A stretch of 64,000 nucleotides of DNA from Maricaulis sp. (GCF_017642925.1 NZ_JAEPOL010000001.1:248001-312000); one strand, 5' to 3'. Positions 20,470 through 30,280 are shown, numbered from the stretch's first letter. Translations and numbers: made by a program. The notes: generated by a model from the letters alone, not told the origin.

Positions 20470-21800
20470 CCGGCGATGACCCCCTGCAGTTCGCGTCCGT
20501 CATGCCCGGTCACGTCGATATCGACAAGGGCGCCGGCCCGCGGCACTTCGGCTTCGGGAATGCGGATGCCGGCGAAATTGCCGGCGCGGGCAAAGCCCGG
20601 CTTCTCAACGAGGGCCGCGCTGACACGTCCGATCATGCCGTCGAGATGGCGCTGGAGCGCCTCGTCGGCCTTGGCGCGCAGCCGGTTGGCGCGGTCCTTG
20701 ATGACGGCGCGTTCCAGCTGCGGCATGCGCGCGGCGGGCGTGCCGGGGCGCGGGGAAAACGGGAAGACGTGCAGATAGGCCAGCTGGCACTCGTCGACCA
20801 GGCGGATCGAGTTCTCGAACATCGCCTCGGTCTCGGTCGGGAAACCGGCGATCATGTCGGCACCGAAGGCGATCTCCGGACGGGCGGCCTTGAGCCGTTC
20901 GCACAGCGCAATGGCGTCGCCGCGCAGATGGCGCCGCTTCATGCGCTTGAGGATCATGTCGTCGCCGGCCTGCAGCGACAGATGCAGATAGGGCGCCACG
21001 CGCGGCTCGCCGGTAACGGCCTCGAACAGGGCATCGTCGATCTCGATCGCGTCGATCGAGGACAGGCGCAGGCGCGGCAGGTCGGGCACATGCTTCAGGA
21101 TCGCCTGGACCAGGCGTCCGAGCGGCGGATTACCGGGCAGGTCCTCACCCCAGGAGGTGAGGTCGACTCCGGTCAGCACCACTTCGGAATGGCCGGCATC
21201 GACCAGCGTCCTGATCTGGTCGACCACTTCGCCCAGCGGTACGGAGCGCGAATTGCCGCGGCCATAGGGGATGATGCAGAAGGTGCAGCGATGGTCGCAG
21301 CCGTTTTGTACCTGGACATAGGCGCGGGCGCGGCCTTCCATGCCCTCCACGAGATGGCCGGCCGTCTCGGTGACGCTCATGATGTCGTTGACGCGCACTT
21401 TCTCGGTACCGCCGAGCAGGCTGGCAGGCGCGAAGGTTTCCGCTTTCAGCTTGTCGTCATTGCCGACCACGCGATCGACTTCCGGCATCCGCCCGAACAT
21501 GTCCGGATCGACCTGGGCGGCACAGCCGGTGACGATGATCTTGGCATCGGGATTTTCGCGCCGGGCACGGCGGATGTGCTGGCGCGCCTGGCGCACGGCC
21601 TCATTGGTCACGGCGCAGGTATTCACCAGGATCGTATTGGTCAGCCCCTGCTCGCGCGCATGCTTGCGCATGACCTCGCTTTCCCACGCGTTCAGCCGGC
21701 AGCCGAAGGTGAGAATGTCGAGGCCTTCATCGGTGACCGGATCCCGCGTCGGCGGCGTATCGGCCCCGGAGGCGGCGGGGTTGTCGTCATGGGCGCTCAT
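20466..21800 (-). CDS. mtaB: tRNA t6A37 methylthiotransferase MtaB
   Basis: A 444-aa radical SAM enzyme that converts t6A to ms2t6A at position 37 of ANN-decoding tRNAs. An N-terminal UPF0004 domain (FGCRLNAWESEVM, Cys in NTCAVTNEA and VTGCAAQ) holds one cluster; NGCDHRCTFCIIPYGRG is the radical SAM CxxxCxxC; a TRAM-like tail follows. MSAHDD at 21800 is the chosen start, although its ribosome binding site is poor. An mtaB-ftsY overlap is a common alphaproteobacterial arrangement. Confidence 0.95.
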   Translation of the reverse strand: MSAHDDNPAASGADTPPTRDPVTDEGLDILTFGCRLNAWESEVMRKHAREQGLTNTILVNTCAVTNEAVRQARQHIRRARRENPDAKIIVTGCAAQVDPDMFGRMPEVDRVVGNDDKLKAETFAPASLLGGTEKVRVNDIMSVTETAGHLVEGMEGRARAYVQVQNGCDHRCTFCIIPYGRGNSRSVPLGEVVDQIRTLVDAGHSEVVLTGVDLTSWGEDLPGNPPLGRLVQAILKHVPDLPRLRLSSIDAIEIDDALFEAVTGEPRVAPYLHLSLQAGDDMILKRMKRRHLRGDAIALCERLKAARPEIAFGADMIAGFPTETEAMFENSIRLVDECQLAYLHVFPFSPRPGTPAARMPQLERAVIKDRANRLRAKADEALQRHLDGMIGRVSAALVEKPGFARAGNFAGIRIPEAEVPRAGALVDIDVTGHDGRELQGVIAG

Positions 21801-21899
21801 GGAGGGCGGATAAGTGGCCACGCGCTGCCGCGCCGTCAAGCGGCGCGGTCAATTATGAGCGCGGGACGGGTATGCGAAATCGGCCGGCCGGGCAGCGCT

Positions 21900-22529
21900 T
21901 CAGCCGCCTGGCCGCGCCATCATCCGCCGTGCCCCTTCGCCGGTCAGCACGGCCCAGACGCCCAGCAGGGCGTGATAGATGTGCCAGTTGGCCAGGCCCA
22001 GCGTGGTGGCCTCGCGGCTGCCGCCGATCGCCAGCGAGGCAAAGGCCAGAAGGCCGAAGGCGGCCAGCCAGACCAGGCCCGCCGGCCAGTCGCGCCGGGT
22101 CAGCAGCGCACCCGCGCCGGCCAGGCCGATCAGAAGGGCGAGGGCGGGCAGGGCGCCGAGGAGGGTATCCGAGCCGGGAAAAACCAGCAGGAAGGCAATG
22201 AAAACGGGAATGCCCATACGGATATATCGGGTTACGCCTGCAGGCAGGCGCACGCGAAAGGCGGTGAGGGCGAGACCGGTCGCGATCAGGAGAAGCCCGG
22301 CTGCGGCCGCATAGCTGCTGGCGATGCTGTGTGCTGTTGCCAGCGGACCGTCGACCTCGCCCGAGGCAAAGCGGATCGTGCCGACAAGGGCAGCCAGTGC
22401 CATCAGCACCAGCCCCATCCGGATCATCCGCACCTCGCCATGCCGCCGCTGCGGCCACAGGCGCCAGAGGCCGATTACAACGCCGATGACGACGAGGAAG
22501 TCTGTGAGGGCGAAGGCGAGATTGGTCAT
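21900..22529 (-). CDS. Six-helix membrane protein of unknown function
   Basis: A 209-aa protein with about seven hydrophobic segments and few charged residues (RLWPQRRHGEVRMIR between helices 1 and 2). Helices 2-3 contain FASGEVDGPLATAHSIASSYAA. I do not recognise a named family. The ATG at 22529 is preferred to GTG at 22532. It is on the same strand as mtaB, 99 bases upstream, and is preceded by an inverted-repeat element. Confidence 0.65.
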   Translation of the reverse strand: MTNLAFALTDFLVVIGVVIGLWRLWPQRRHGEVRMIRMGLVLMALAALVGTIRFASGEVDGPLATAHSIASSYAAAAGLLLIATGLALTAFRVRLPAGVTRYIRMGIPVFIAFLLVFPGSDTLLGALPALALLIGLAGAGALLTRRDWPAGLVWLAAFGLLAFASLAIGGSREATTLGLANWHIYHALLGVWAVLTGEGARRMMARPGG

Positions 22530-22550
22530 CACGGAAAATCCCCAAGCAAG

Positions 22551-22719
22551 TTGTCATCCCGGATGGATGCCCGGCCTCGGGCCGGGCGGAAGTCCGGGAC
22601 CTATAATCCCGGTGCTGATCCTTGCTGTCTCTGAAATCGCGTTGCTTACGGCCGGATTTGGCGCGTATGGGTCCCGGCCCTACAGCCCGCCTTCGCGGGC
22701 TGTAGGGCCGGGATGACAA
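22551..22719. repeat. 169-bp element with terminal inverted repeats
   Basis: The ends are TTGTCATCCC and GGGATGACAA (10-bp perfect terminal inverted repeat). Near the right end lies a perfect 19-bp stem (22672-22690 with 22695-22713) closed by a CTTC loop. The interior has 'GGACCTATAATCCCGG' and no ORF. It fills the gap between two genes transcribed in the same direction. It looks like a small non-autonomous or REP-type unit of the TTGTCATCCCGG family seen in many alphaproteobacteria. Confidence 0.75.
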
Positions 22720-22726
22720 AGCGAAA

Positions 22727-24586
22727 CTATTCCCCCTCCAGCGCGGCCGCCTCGTCCTCGATCCAGGCCAGCATCTTCTCTTCCAGCGCGGACAGCGGCA
22801 TGGCGCCGTCGCGCAGCAGCACGTCGTGGAATTCGCGGATGTCGAAACCGGCGCCCAGGCGTTCCTCGGCCTGGCGGCGCAGATCGCGCATCAGCAGTTC
22901 GCCGGACTTGTAAGCGAGAGCCTGGCCCGGCCAGGAGATATAGCGCTGCACCTCGGTGCGGATATTGTGCGGGGCGAGGGCGGAGTTTTCCAGGAAACAG
23001 GCTTCGGCCTGTTCGCGGGTCCAGCCCATATAGTGGATGCCGGTGTCGACCACGAGCCGGCAGGCGCGCCACATCTCGTAGGTCAGCCGGCCGAAATCCT
23101 CGTAGGGCGTGGTGTAGAGGCCCATATCGATGGCCAGGTTCTCGGTATAGAGGCCCCAGCCCTCGCCGAAGGCGGTGATGTAGGTGTTGCGGCGGAAGTC
23201 CGGCACGTCCTCCAGTTCGGCGGCAATCGAGATCTGGTGGTGGTGGCCCGGCACGGCTTCGTGCACGGTCAGGGCCGGCAGGGTGTAGAGCGGGCGCTGG
23301 GACAGGTCATAGGTGTTGACCATATAGCCGCCGGCCACGCCGTTCGCGAGATCGCCACCCCAGTAGCGGCCAGTCGTATAGGTCGGCGCCATCGTCTCCG
23401 GCACCGGCCGCACGCCATAGGGCAGGCGCGGCAGATGACCGAAGAAGCGCGGCATCTGGTCGTCGGCGCGCTTGGCAATCCAGGCGGCGTGCATCAGCAG
23501 CTCTTCCGGCGTCTCGGCGTAGAATTGCGGGTCGGTGCGCAGGAAGTGCAGGAATTCCGCGAACGTGCCCTCGAAACCGGTCTCGGCGATGACGGCGTCC
23601 ATCTCCTCGCGGATGCGGGCAACCTCGGCCAGGCCGCGCTGATGGACCTCCTCCGGCGAGGTATCCAGCGTCGTGTGGTAGCGCACCAGGGTCTGATAGT
23701 ATTCGCGGCCCTGCGGCACGTCGGAAATGCCCAGGCTCTCGCGGGTCTGCGGGATGTAGGTGTCGCGGAAATAGGCGAGCAGGTTTTCATAGGCCGGCAG
23801 GGCGGCCTCGGCGATGGCGGCCTCGGTCTCGGCGCGCAGGCGGTCGCGCTCGGCCTCGGGCATGCCGGCCGGCAGGGCGTCGATCGGGGCGATCAGGATG
23901 CCGGACAGCGTGTCGGCGTCGGTGAGAGATTCGATCTGCGAGGCGGCCAGCTCGGCGATCAGGCGCGGCTGGGTGAAGCCGTCTTCCAGACCCTGATTCA
24001 TCCAGTCGATATTGGCCTGGAAATAGTCCGGCAGGTTGCGCAGGCGGGCAATCCACGCCTCGCCCTGTTCGGCGTTGCGCGGCCGGGTCGATGCGGCGGC
24101 ATAGGTCGGCGCGGTGAAGAAGCCGCTATCGTTCAGGAAGGGCGTGCGCGCGGTGTCGAAGGGCGCCAGCTCGACGCTGAAGCGCAGCGAATAATCCAGC
24201 ACGTCGTAGGAGACGCGGTCATTGCGGTCGAGGCCGGCGCGGTCGATGGCTTCCAGCCGTTCCAGGAAGCTTGCTTCCTGCGCGGTTTCCTCGGCCTGGT
24301 GTTCCGCGGACACGTCGGGCCACCGGCTCATCGCGTCCAGATCGCCGTCGCGGGCCCGGCGGCTCAGGCTGTTCTCGCGCTGGAAGGTTTCATAGTCCTC
24401 GACCAGTGACGCGAAGGCCTCGCTGGCGGCCGGGTCGGCGGCGGGTGCCGCTTCCGGTGCGCCCTCGTCCTGGCGGACGGCTGCGGCGGCATTCGCCTCC
24501 GGCGTCAGGGAACCTGCATCATTGCAGGCGGCAATCGCCAGGATGGAGGCGCCGGCCAGCGCCGCTCGAACGACCGGATGTGTCAT
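22727..24586 (-). CDS. DUF885 lipoprotein, putative metallopeptidase
   Basis: A 619-aa protein with a lipoprotein signal (ILAIAACN, Cys at residue 21), so it is tethered in the envelope. The central fold carries LTVHEAVPGHHHQI (near residue 440) and 30 residues on EGWGLYTENLA, an HEXXH-like zinc-site pattern with a downstream glutamate typical of DUF885 peptidases. Physiological substrates are not known. The ATG follows GGGGAGAG. Its 3' end abuts the 169-bp repeat. Confidence 0.88.
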   Translation of the reverse strand: MTHPVVRAALAGASILAIAACNDAGSLTPEANAAAAVRQDEGAPEAAPAADPAASEAFASLVEDYETFQRENSLSRRARDGDLDAMSRWPDVSAEHQAEETAQEASFLERLEAIDRAGLDRNDRVSYDVLDYSLRFSVELAPFDTARTPFLNDSGFFTAPTYAAASTRPRNAEQGEAWIARLRNLPDYFQANIDWMNQGLEDGFTQPRLIAELAASQIESLTDADTLSGILIAPIDALPAGMPEAERDRLRAETEAAIAEAALPAYENLLAYFRDTYIPQTRESLGISDVPQGREYYQTLVRYHTTLDTSPEEVHQRGLAEVARIREEMDAVIAETGFEGTFAEFLHFLRTDPQFYAETPEELLMHAAWIAKRADDQMPRFFGHLPRLPYGVRPVPETMAPTYTTGRYWGGDLANGVAGGYMVNTYDLSQRPLYTLPALTVHEAVPGHHHQISIAAELEDVPDFRRNTYITAFGEGWGLYTENLAIDMGLYTTPYEDFGRLTYEMWRACRLVVDTGIHYMGWTREQAEACFLENSALAPHNIRTEVQRYISWPGQALAYKSGELLMRDLRRQAEERLGAGFDIREFHDVLLRDGAMPLSALEEKMLAWIEDEAAALEGE

Positions 24587-24674
24587 GAAATCTCTCCCCT
24601 GTCGGTGCCCGGCCCGGTGCGGACACCGCGCGCAGAATGGCGCGCGCCTTCCCGCGGGGCAAGCAAAGCGCGCG

Positions 24675-25544
24675 CTAGCGGTATTTGCGCTGCAGGCCGA
24701 CGCGTTTGGCCACCATGTTGTCGACCAGGCGGCCGGGCAGGAGTTTGGGCAGGGACCAGTTGGTCAGTCGCTGGGGCACGATGGCATAGCGCAGGCGCGG
24801 CTTGTCCCCGGTCAGCGAACGGAAGACGCGGTCGGCGATCTTTTCCGGCGGGAAGCCCTCCGGACCGTTCTTGGCCATCCAGCCGCGGATGCGCAGCAGG
24901 GCGTCATAGAAGCGCGTCTCGCGATAGGGCTCGGCGTCGATCTCCTCGGCCTTGGCCCAGATCGGTGTCGCCACCGCGCCCGGGCCGATCACCACGACCT
25001 GGATCCCGTACAGCATCAGTTCGCGGCGCAGCGCCTTGGACAGGCCCTCGACGGCGTGTTTGGAGGCCGAGTAGGGGCCGAGGAAGGGCGCGGCCATCTC
25101 GCCGGCGACCGAGGACATCATGACGATGCGGCCGGGACCGCCCTCGAGGCTCTCATCCACGCCAAGCAGCGGCCCGAAGGCCTGGGTGACGCGGACAATG
25201 CCGGTGACATTGACGTCCATCTGATGCTGGAAATCCTCCAGCGGCACGTTGAGCATCGGACCGGCCACGGCGATGCCGGCATTGTTGACCAGCCCGTCCA
25301 GCGTGCGCCCGGCGAGCGCTGTGCGGACCGTCTCCGCAGCGGCCTGGACAGTGGCGGTGTCGGTGACATCCATGATCAGCGGCACAACGGCATCGCCCAG
25401 CTCGGCGGTCAGCCGTTCGGCATCGGCGGTCTTGCGCACGCCGGCAAAAACCCGCCAGCCCTCGGCAGCCAGCCGGGCTGCGCAGGCATGACCGATCCCG
25501 GTCGATGCGCCGGTCACGACGGCGGTGCGTTGCGGTGTCGGCAT
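24675..25544 (-). CDS. Short-chain dehydrogenase/reductase
   Basis: A 289-aa classical SDR. TGASTGIG (11-18) binds the nucleotide, NNAGIAV is the structural motif, and YSASKHAVEGL holds catalytic Tyr and Lys near residue 157; Ser is in MMSSVAGEM. The basic residue in GVRKTAD suggests NADPH. Substrate unknown; the longer C terminus resembles retinol/steroid dehydrogenase-like SDRs. GAGGAG precedes the ATG. Divergent from the amidohydrolase gene. Confidence 0.9.
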   Translation of the reverse strand: MPTPQRTAVVTGASTGIGHACAARLAAEGWRVFAGVRKTADAERLTAELGDAVVPLIMDVTDTATVQAAAETVRTALAGRTLDGLVNNAGIAVAGPMLNVPLEDFQHQMDVNVTGIVRVTQAFGPLLGVDESLEGGPGRIVMMSSVAGEMAAPFLGPYSASKHAVEGLSKALRRELMLYGIQVVVIGPGAVATPIWAKAEEIDAEPYRETRFYDALLRIRGWMAKNGPEGFPPEKIADRVFRSLTGDKPRLRYAIVPQRLTNWSLPKLLPGRLVDNMVAKRVGLQRKYR

Positions 25545-25659
25545 TGGACGTCTCCTCGTTTGCCCGCCTCAATCTAGGCCGCAGACACGGGAAATCCATC
25601 TTCGATTTGCCTTCTCAAAGAGCGTGTTGGACAGTTGCCGCATCGTGAGGGAGACGGGC

Positions 25660-27057
25660 ATGAAAATATCGGGACTTGTTGTAGCGCCGGTGATGGCGCT
25701 GGGAATGGCCGCGGCGGCGCAGGCTGACGGGCGTCAGGCGCTGGTGGGCGGGACGCTGATCGACGGCTATGGCGGGCCGGTGGTCCACGACAGCGTCATC
25801 CTCGTCGAGGATGACCGCATCGTCGCGGTCGGCAACCAGGACAATACGGCCATTCCCGACGGCTACGAGGTGATCTCGACCGAAGGGATGACCGTCATGC
25901 CGGGCCTTTGGGAGATGCACGCCCATCTCATGCTGACCGGCCATTCCGACTATGATCACTGGGACCGGGTCTATATCGACCGGCTGGAAGACGAGATCAT
26001 GCCCGCCTCGGCGGTGCAGCTCCTGCTGGCGGGCGTCACCTCGGCACGCGATCTGGGCGCGCCGCTGGAGCCGTCGATCTCGGTGCGTGACCGGATCAAT
26101 GCCGGCGAGCTGCCCGGGCCGACACTCTACGTGTCCGGTCCCTTCATCCAGCACCAGCCCTATCCGGGCACGGAGGCTTTCCGCTGGGGCGTGGATTCCG
26201 TGGGCGATGCGCGTCAGCATGTGCGCGATCTCGCCGATGCCGGCGTCGATGTGATCAAGTTTGTCGATCAGGACCTTCTGGAACCCGACGAGGCGCGGGC
26301 GGTCGTTGAGGAGGCGCATGCCCGCGGCCTGCGCGTGGTCGGTCATTCCCACAGACCGGCGGAAATCCTGCGCGGCCTGGAGATCGGCATCGACAATTTC
26401 GAGCATACCGGCCTGACCACGGCACCGGAATATCCGCCGGAAGTGATGGCGGCGCTGCGCGACCGGACGGCGCGGGGCCGGGTCTCCGGCGGGCCCTTGT
26501 TCTGGACGCCGACGATCGAGGGGTTGTGGAACTACACCCGCACCCGGGAAAATGACGAGTTTCTCGACAGCGATTGCTGGCATCGCGGCCTGCGCGACGA
26601 CACGATTGCCGATATCGAGGCCTCGATCCAGCATCCCGAGCGTCTGGAATATACCCAGCTAACGCCGCTGCGCGCGCCCACCCTGCGCCGAAAGTTCGAG
26701 CAATTGCGCGAGGCCGGCGTGGTGATGCTGCTGGGCACGGACAGCGGCATTCCGATGAAATTCCACTGCCAGTCGACCTGGAACGAGTTCGACGTCTGGA
26801 CGCGCGAGCTGGACGTGCCGGTGATGGATGCGATCCGCTCCTCGACCTATTGGGCCGCCGTCTTCATGGGTGTGCAGGACCAGGTCGGCACGATTGCGCC
26901 GGGCATGATGGCGGACATCATCGCCGTCGACGGCGATCTCCTGACCTATCCGAGCCTGTTGCAGGACGTGGATTTCGTGATGAAGGCGGGCACGGTCTAT
27001 GTCGAGGACGGGCAGGTCCATGAAGAGCGCCTGCCGGCACATCTGCGGATGGAATAG
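25660..27057 (+). CDS. Exported amidohydrolase-family enzyme
   Basis: A 465-aa protein with signal peptide (1-22, ending AAQA). The metal-binding HAH is at residues 87-89 (LWEMHAHLM), later histidines are in VVGHSHRP and NFEHTGL, and the catalytic Asp is in LLGTDSGIP (about 357-365). The start of the metal barrel has ALVGGTLIDG and the end has 'APGMMADIIAVDGDLL', the standard composite domain. It probably hydrolyses an amide or lactam bond in the periplasm. GAGGGAGA precedes the ATG. Confidence 0.88.
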   Translation: MKISGLVVAPVMALGMAAAAQADGRQALVGGTLIDGYGGPVVHDSVILVEDDRIVAVGNQDNTAIPDGYEVISTEGMTVMPGLWEMHAHLMLTGHSDYDHWDRVYIDRLEDEIMPASAVQLLLAGVTSARDLGAPLEPSISVRDRINAGELPGPTLYVSGPFIQHQPYPGTEAFRWGVDSVGDARQHVRDLADAGVDVIKFVDQDLLEPDEARAVVEEAHARGLRVVGHSHRPAEILRGLEIGIDNFEHTGLTTAPEYPPEVMAALRDRTARGRVSGGPLFWTPTIEGLWNYTRTRENDEFLDSDCWHRGLRDDTIADIEASIQHPERLEYTQLTPLRAPTLRRKFEQLREAGVVMLLGTDSGIPMKFHCQSTWNEFDVWTRELDVPVMDAIRSSTYWAAVFMGVQDQVGTIAPGMMADIIAVDGDLLTYPSLLQDVDFVMKAGTVYVEDGQVHEERLPAHLRME

Positions 27058-27069
27058 GGGGACACCGTA

Positions 27070-27116
27070 CGGGTTGTTCGGAAGGGGCTCCGATGAGAAC
27101 GATTCCGAACAACCCG
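27070..27116. repeat. 13-bp inverted repeat upstream of sdhC
   Basis: CGGGTTGTTCGGA (27070-27082) is perfectly inverted at 27104-27116 with 21 bases between. There is no T tract, so it is a weak candidate for a terminator of the amidohydrolase gene and might instead be an operator or a structured RNA. The sdh promoter must lie in the 147 bases that follow. Confidence 0.6.
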
Positions 27117-27263
27117 CCGGAATGTCTGGATGTTGTCAGCGGTAAGCGCTGCACGCGTTGACCCTGACACTTTGCGGCCTATTGTGCTGCACAATTACTG
27201 ACATACCGCTTCGACGGGGGCGTCGGACGCGGCTTATCCGGATAGTTATCGAAAGGCTGCCTC

Positions 27264-27656
27264 ATGGCTTCCGACTGGTCTGATCCGCGTCCCATGTCGC
27301 CGCACCTGCAGGTCTGGCGCTGGCACGCGACGATGGCGTCGTCCATTCTCCACCGCGCAACCGGGATCGCCAATTATATCGGCGCCGTCGCCATTTCCGT
27401 CTGGATCATCCTGCTGGCCTTCGGGGCCGAGGGCTGGGTGGCTTTCCTGTTCGAGGGCTGGATGGCCTGGGTGACGCGCTTCGGCCTGATCCTCCTGACC
27501 TATTGCATCAGCTATCACTGGCTGAACGGGCTGCGCCACCTGGTCTGGGATTTCGGCAAGGGCTACGACCCGGCCGGTTCCAACCTGCGCTCCTACATCA
27601 TCATCGTCGCGGCAGTCATTCCGACGGCCCTTCTCTGGCTGAACCTGGGAGCGTGA
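27264..27656 (+). CDS. sdhC: Succinate dehydrogenase cytochrome b556 subunit
   Basis: A 130-aa protein with three membrane helices. SPHLQVWRWHATMASSILHR is the SdhC quinone-site signature with the Ser and Arg residues, and the heme-ligand His is in YHWLNGLRHLVWD. It anchors complex II and binds heme b with SdhD. First gene of sdhC-D-A-(DUF3052)-B. Three bases separate it from sdhD. Confidence 0.95.
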   Translation: MASDWSDPRPMSPHLQVWRWHATMASSILHRATGIANYIGAVAISVWIILLAFGAEGWVAFLFEGWMAWVTRFGLILLTYCISYHWLNGLRHLVWDFGKGYDPAGSNLRSYIIIVAAVIPTALLWLNLGA

Positions 27657-27658
27657 GC

Positions 27659-28036
27659 ATGAGCGATTATCGTACGCCCGCCTCGAGAGTTCGCGGTCTC
27701 GGTGCATCCGGGCACGGCGCCGGCCACTGGATCGCGCACCGCGTCACCGCGATCGCGCTGTTCTTCCTCGCCCCCGTCTTCGTGTGGATGCTGGCCATGT
27801 CCGGCGCACCGGAGCCGCTGGCCACGCGCGCCTTCTTGGCCTCGCCGGCCGGCGCCATTGTCACCCTGCTGACGCTGACCGCCGGTCTCGCCCACATGCG
27901 CACCGGCATGCTGGACGTGATCGAGGACTATATCCACAAACCCTTCACCAAGACGCTGCTGGTGCTGGGCAACACTTTCATCGCGGCTGGGCTGTGGCTG
28001 ATCACGGCCTTCGCCCTTCTCAAGCTCGCTCTGTAA
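27659..28036 (+). CDS. sdhD: Succinate dehydrogenase membrane anchor subunit
   Basis: A 125-aa protein with three helices. GHWIAHRVTAIALFFL and AGLAHMRTGMLDVIEDYI (with the heme-ligand His) are SdhD motifs. It completes the quinone pocket of complex II. The ATG follows the sdhC stop by two bases, indicating coupling. Alternative upstream frames are shadows of sdhC. Confidence 0.94.
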   Translation: MSDYRTPASRVRGLGASGHGAGHWIAHRVTAIALFFLAPVFVWMLAMSGAPEPLATRAFLASPAGAIVTLLTLTAGLAHMRTGMLDVIEDYIHKPFTKTLLVLGNTFIAAGLWLITAFALLKLAL

Positions 28037-28051
28037 CGGACACGAAACACG

Positions 28052-29839
28052 ATGGCCGAATACAACTGGATCGATCACACCTATGACGTCGTGGTCGTCG
28101 GCGCCGGCGGCTCGGGCCTCCGCGCTGCCCTGGGCGCCTCGCAGGCCGGTCTGAAGACTGCCTGCATCACCAAGGTCTTCCCGACCCGCTCGCACACCGT
28201 CGCGGCGCAGGGCGGTATCTCCGCCTCGCTGGGCAATATGGGCGAGGATGACTGGCGCTGGCACATGTACGACACCGTCAAAGGGTCGGACTGGCTGGGC
28301 GACCAGGACTCGATCGAGTATCTGTGCCGCAACGCGCCGGAAGCCGTGTACGAGCTGGAACACTGGGGCGTGCCCTTCTCGCGCACCGAGGACGGCAAGA
28401 TCTATCAGCGCGCCTTCGGCGGCATGACGCGCAATTACGGCGAAGGCCCGGTGCAGCGCACCTGCGCCGCCGCCGACCGGACCGGCCACGCCATCCTGCA
28501 CACGCTGTACGGCCAGTCCGTGCGCAACGAGACCGAGTTCTTCATCGAGTATTTCGCGCTCGACCTGATCATGGACGATGAGGGCGCCTGCCGCGGCATC
28601 ACCGCCTGGAAGCTTGACGATGGCACGCTGCACCGTTTCCGCGCCCAGACCGTGATCCTGGCGACCGGCGGCTATGGCCGCGCCTATTTCTCGGCCACGT
28701 CCGCACACACTTGCACGGGCGACGGCAATGCCATGGTGCTGCGCGCCGGCCTGCCGCTGCAGGACATGGAATTCGTGCAATTCCACCCGACCGGCATTTA
28801 TGGCGCCGGCTGCCTGATCACCGAGGGCGCCCGCGGCGAAGGCGGTTATCTGACGAATTCGGAAGGCGAGCGCTTCATGGAGCGCTATGCGCCGTCCGCC
28901 AAGGACCTGGCGTCCCGCGACGTCGTCTCGCGCTCGATGACGATGGAAATCCGCGAAGGCCGCGGTGTCGGGGCCGGCAAGGATCACATCCACCTGCACC
29001 TGGATCACCTCGATCCGGACATCCTGCACGAGCGTCTGCCGGGCATTTCCGAAAGCGCGCGCATCTTCGCCGGCGTCGATGTGACCAAGGAGCCGATCCC
29101 GGTGCTGCCGACCGTCCACTACAATATGGGCGGCATCCCGACGAATTATCATGGCGAGGTCCTCACCAAGGTGGGCGACGATCCCGATGCGGTCGTGCCG
29201 GGCCTGATGGCTGTCGGCGAAGCGGCCTGCGTGTCGGTGCACGGCGCCAACCGCCTGGGCTCCAACTCGCTGATCGACCTCGTGGTGTTCGGCCGCGCCG
29301 CCGGCCTGCGCGTCGGCGAGACGGTAACGGCGGGCGCAAGCCAGCCGGAGCTGAAGGCCACGGACGGCCAGATCTCGCTGGACCGCCTGGACCGGTACCG
29401 CAACGCCAAGGGCGGCACGCCGACGGCCAAGCTGCGCCTCGAAATGCAGCGCGCCATGCAGAATAATTGCGCGGTGTTCCGCACCGGCGAGGTCCTCAAT
29501 GAGGGCGTCGAGGCGATCAAGCAGGTCTATACCGGTCTGCCGGACATCTCGGTCACCGACCGCACCATGATCTGGAATACGGATCTGATGGAAACCCTGG
29601 AGCTGGACAATCTGGTCAGCCAGGCCGCGGTGACGGTGAACGGGGCGGCCAATCGCGAGGAAAGCCGCGGCGCCCATGCCCGCGAGGACTTCCCGGACCG
29701 CAATGACGAGACCTGGATGAAGCACACGCTCGCCTGGTGCGACGACAAGGGCAATGTGAAGATCGACTACCGCCCGGTGCACACCTACACGATGTCCAAC
29801 GACATCGCCTATATCGAGCCGAAGGCCCGGGTGTACTGA
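28052..29839 (+). CDS. sdhA: Succinate dehydrogenase flavoprotein subunit
   Basis: A 595-aa flavoprotein that oxidises succinate to fumarate. The dinucleotide fold is [13 protein letters not shown] (15-27), and [13 protein letters not shown] carries His48, the residue that binds FAD covalently. '[20 protein letters not shown]' and the active-site Arg in ANRLGSNSL are present. The full family length is preserved. It follows sdhD by 15 bases. Confidence 0.98.
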   Translation: MAEYNWIDHTYDVVVVGAGGSGLRAALGASQAGLKTACITKVFPTRSHTVAAQGGISASLGNMGEDDWRWHMYDTVKGSDWLGDQDSIEYLCRNAPEAVYELEHWGVPFSRTEDGKIYQRAFGGMTRNYGEGPVQRTCAAADRTGHAILHTLYGQSVRNETEFFIEYFALDLIMDDEGACRGITAWKLDDGTLHRFRAQTVILATGGYGRAYFSATSAHTCTGDGNAMVLRAGLPLQDMEFVQFHPTGIYGAGCLITEGARGEGGYLTNSEGERFMERYAPSAKDLASRDVVSRSMTMEIREGRGVGAGKDHIHLHLDHLDPDILHERLPGISESARIFAGVDVTKEPIPVLPTVHYNMGGIPTNYHGEVLTKVGDDPDAVVPGLMAVGEAACVSVHGANRLGSNSLIDLVVFGRAAGLRVGETVTAGASQPELKATDGQISLDRLDRYRNAKGGTPTAKLRLEMQRAMQNNCAVFRTGEVLNEGVEAIKQVYTGLPDISVTDRTMIWNTDLMETLELDNLVSQAAVTVNGAANREESRGAHAREDFPDRNDETWMKHTLAWCDDKGNVKIDYRPVHTYTMSNDIAYIEPKARVY

Positions 29840-29842
29840 TCG

Positions 29843-30268
29843 ATGGCTGCGACCGCCGGATATTCGGGGACGCCCCTGCCGAAGAAGCTCGGTCTCAAGG
29901 ACGGGCAGGCGGTGGCGTTTCTCGGCCTGCCGGCGGAGCTGGACGATCTGCGCTCGGCCGCCCTGTTCGCGCGTGAGCAGGACCGGGCGGAGGCCGGCGA
30001 CGCACTCGATTTCGTGCACTATTTCACCAAGGTGCGCGCCGAGTTCGAAACCGATCTGCCGCGCTTGCGTGCGGCGATCCGGCCGGATGGCATGATCTGG
30101 GTCTCCTGGCCCAAGAAGGCGTCGAAAGTGGCGACCGACATGACCGAGGACGTGATCCGCGCCGTCGCCCTGCCGATCGATCTGGTCGATGTGAAAGTCT
30201 GTGCCGTCACCGACGTGTGGTCCGGCCTGAAACTGATGATTCCGCGCGACAAGCGCGCCGTGAACTGA
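29843..30268 (+). CDS. DUF3052 protein inside the sdh operon
   Basis: A 141-aa soluble protein. GYSGTPLPKKLGLKDGQ and IWVSWPKKASKVATDMTED are the DUF3052 signatures; the family has no proven function. It starts three bases after the sdhA stop and ends 12 bases before sdhB, so it is translated from the sdh mRNA. Insertion between sdhA and sdhB suggests a link to complex II or simply constitutive expression; that is inference. A single Cys (VKVCAVTD) is present. Confidence 0.85.
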   Translation: MAATAGYSGTPLPKKLGLKDGQAVAFLGLPAELDDLRSAALFAREQDRAEAGDALDFVHYFTKVRAEFETDLPRLRAAIRPDGMIWVSWPKKASKVATDMTEDVIRAVALPIDLVDVKVCAVTDVWSGLKLMIPRDKRAVN

Positions 30269-30280
30269 ACGAGGACCCTC

